The notes under the pieces are model-generated. The model was not told the origin of the DNA and made no database searches. It saw nothing but the letters and a program-made list of their open reading frames with translations. A stretch of DNA of 31,644 bases from CAZOKZ01 sp964580585 (lineage in GTDB: Bacteria; Sumerlaeota; Sumerlaeia; SLMS01; JAHLLQ01), in the NCBI GenBank assembly GCA_964580585.1, contig CAZOKZ010000054.1:1-31644 (forward strand). The letters are read 5' to 3'. A program made the position numbers and the translations under genes. Below are positions 30,882-31,644 of the stretch, one piece after another (position 1 is the stretch's first letter; each line of letters opens with the position of its first letter).

Positions 30882-31644
30882 GCGATTGTTTCTTGTCGGT
30901 CGTCATTCCGATCTACAACGAGGTCGAAAACCTCCCCGTTTTGCACGAGCGATTGACCAAGGTTTGCCGGAAACTTGGCAAACCGTACGAAATCGTGCTC
31001 GTGGACGATGGCAGCAAAGACGGTTCGATGGACCTCATGCGGAATTTAGCGCAGACCGACCCGCATGTGCGCGCCATTGGGCTTTCGCGGAATTTTGGTC
31101 ACCAGATTTGCCTGACCTGTGGGCTCGATCATGCCATTGGCGAGGTCATCGTGATGATGGACGCCGACCTCCAGGACCCGCCCGAGCTGATACCCAGGAT
31201 GATTCGCAAGTACGAAAAAGGTTTCGACGTCGTGTATGCCGTGCGTGCCGAGCGCAAAGGCGAAACCGTATTCAAACGCGCCACGGCGGCGGGATTTTAC
31301 CGCTTCCTGCGCCTTTGCACACAAATTGATATTCCGATGGATACCGGCGATTTTCGCCTGATTTCACGTCCAGCGCTCGACAGCGTTCTTTCCCTGCGCG
31401 AGCGTAACCGCTTCCTTCGTGGACTGTTTACCTGGGTCGGGTTTCGCCAGACACCGATTCGTTACGTGCGCGCGGCACGCTTTCGAGGTGAAACCAAGTA
31501 CCCACTGCGGAAAATGGTTCATTTTGCCATTGATGGCATCACCTCCTTCAGCGCGATTCCGCTGCAAGTCAGCACTTGGCTAGGTTTTGTCGCCGCAATC
31601 GTTGGGTTTTTATACGGGTTGAAAGTGTTGTATGTGTGGATGAG
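30878..31644 (+). CDS. Family 2 glycosyltransferase (DPM1/GtrB-like), cut by window end
   Basis: The first 255 residues are visible and the frame is open at the right edge. The GT-A fold shows SVVIPIYNEVENLPVL (7-22), VDDGSKDGS (42-50), RNFGHQ, the metal-binding DADLQDPPE (95-103), a DTGDFRLISR block and a RNRFLRGL stretch. A hydrophobic helix begins at about 232 (VSTWLGFVAAIVGFLYG), as in GtrB and ArnC enzymes that charge undecaprenyl phosphate with a sugar at the inner membrane. The RGETKYPLRKM block before the helix is typical. The ATG overlaps the preceding TPR stop by 4 bases. Confidence 0.92.
   Translation, partial: MSDCFLSVVIPIYNEVENLPVLHERLTKVCRKLGKPYEIVLVDDGSKDGSMDLMRNLAQTDPHVRAIGLSRNFGHQICLTCGLDHAIGEVIVMMDADLQDPPELIPRMIRKYEKGFDVVYAVRAERKGETVFKRATAAGFYRFLRLCTQIDIPMDTGDFRLISRPALDSVLSLRERNRFLRGLFTWVGFRQTPIRYVRAARFRGETKYPLRKMVHFAIDGITSFSAIPLQVSTWLGFVAAIVGFLYGLKVLYVWM

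Overview
The window reads as a chromosomal segment of a free-living Gram-negative bacterium. It encodes an outer-membrane secretin, several lipobox-bearing lipoproteins and Sec-type signal peptides. Codon use is moderately GC-rich, and many genes are hypotheticals. The mix is a TrpB2-type tryptophan synthase beta, an E1alpha/E1beta/E2 pyruvate dehydrogenase operon, a RimK cluster, B12-type and SPASM radical SAM proteins, and palindromic intergenic repeats of a kind I associate with planctomycete and verrucomicrobial genomes. This suggests an uncultured lineage in or near the PVC/Sumerlaeota/Hydrogenedentota range. That placement is an inference; there is no rRNA in the window. I see no tRNA, CRISPR array, insertion sequence or prophage gene.

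Layout. 1-335: intergenic repeats. 336-1406 (-): HAD phosphatase fused to an unknown C-terminal domain, back to back with two ABC-2-like permease genes (1422-3405, +). 3402-4328 (-): compact amidohydrolase. 4500-6363 (+): pseudopilin-like membrane protein and SPFH protein. 6516-9382 (+): retropepsin-like protease, RimK ligase carrying a TrkA-C (RCK_C) tail, and an AstE/AspA-type zinc hydrolase, probably one post-translational glutamylation module. 9432-11375 (+): O-antigen-ligase-like membrane protein with a TPR tail. It converges on a TPR lipoprotein and secretin pair (11409-13350, -). 13460-18750 (-): DUF1287 protein, two tandem paralogous alpha/beta hydrolases, a polytopic membrane protein and TrpB2. 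19184-20782 (+): lipoprotein with CBM48/E-set repeats. 20809-23814 (-): two radical SAM genes. 24052-24804 (-): FKBP prolyl isomerase, divergent from rpsU (25169-25381, +). 25720-29394 (+): pdhA-pdhB-pdhC. 29872-30303 (-): Nudix hydrolase. 30558-31644 (+): TPR protein and a GT2 glycosyltransferase cut by the window end.

The most interesting signals are not genes. (1) The 9-mer GGGACGGAG/CTCCGTCCC occurs 12 times, 11 of them between 9415 and 13264. It lies in several reading frames and also forms a perfect bidirectional terminator, as DNA-uptake words or REP seeds do. (2) A three-hairpin interspersed element has two diverged copies (about 215-316 and 29741-29846), each just downstream of a minus-strand gene, with one base-pair change that keeps pairing. 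(3) Two short-period tracts (CTTNGCGN and CATCCCGTT) lie side by side at 18942-19013. (4) Two mutually exclusive hairpins overlap the ribosome binding site of the RimK-cluster protease. Among the proteins, the RimK-RCK_C fusion, the HAD fusion, and the lipoprotein that begins and ends its CBM48 array with half repeats deserve follow-up.
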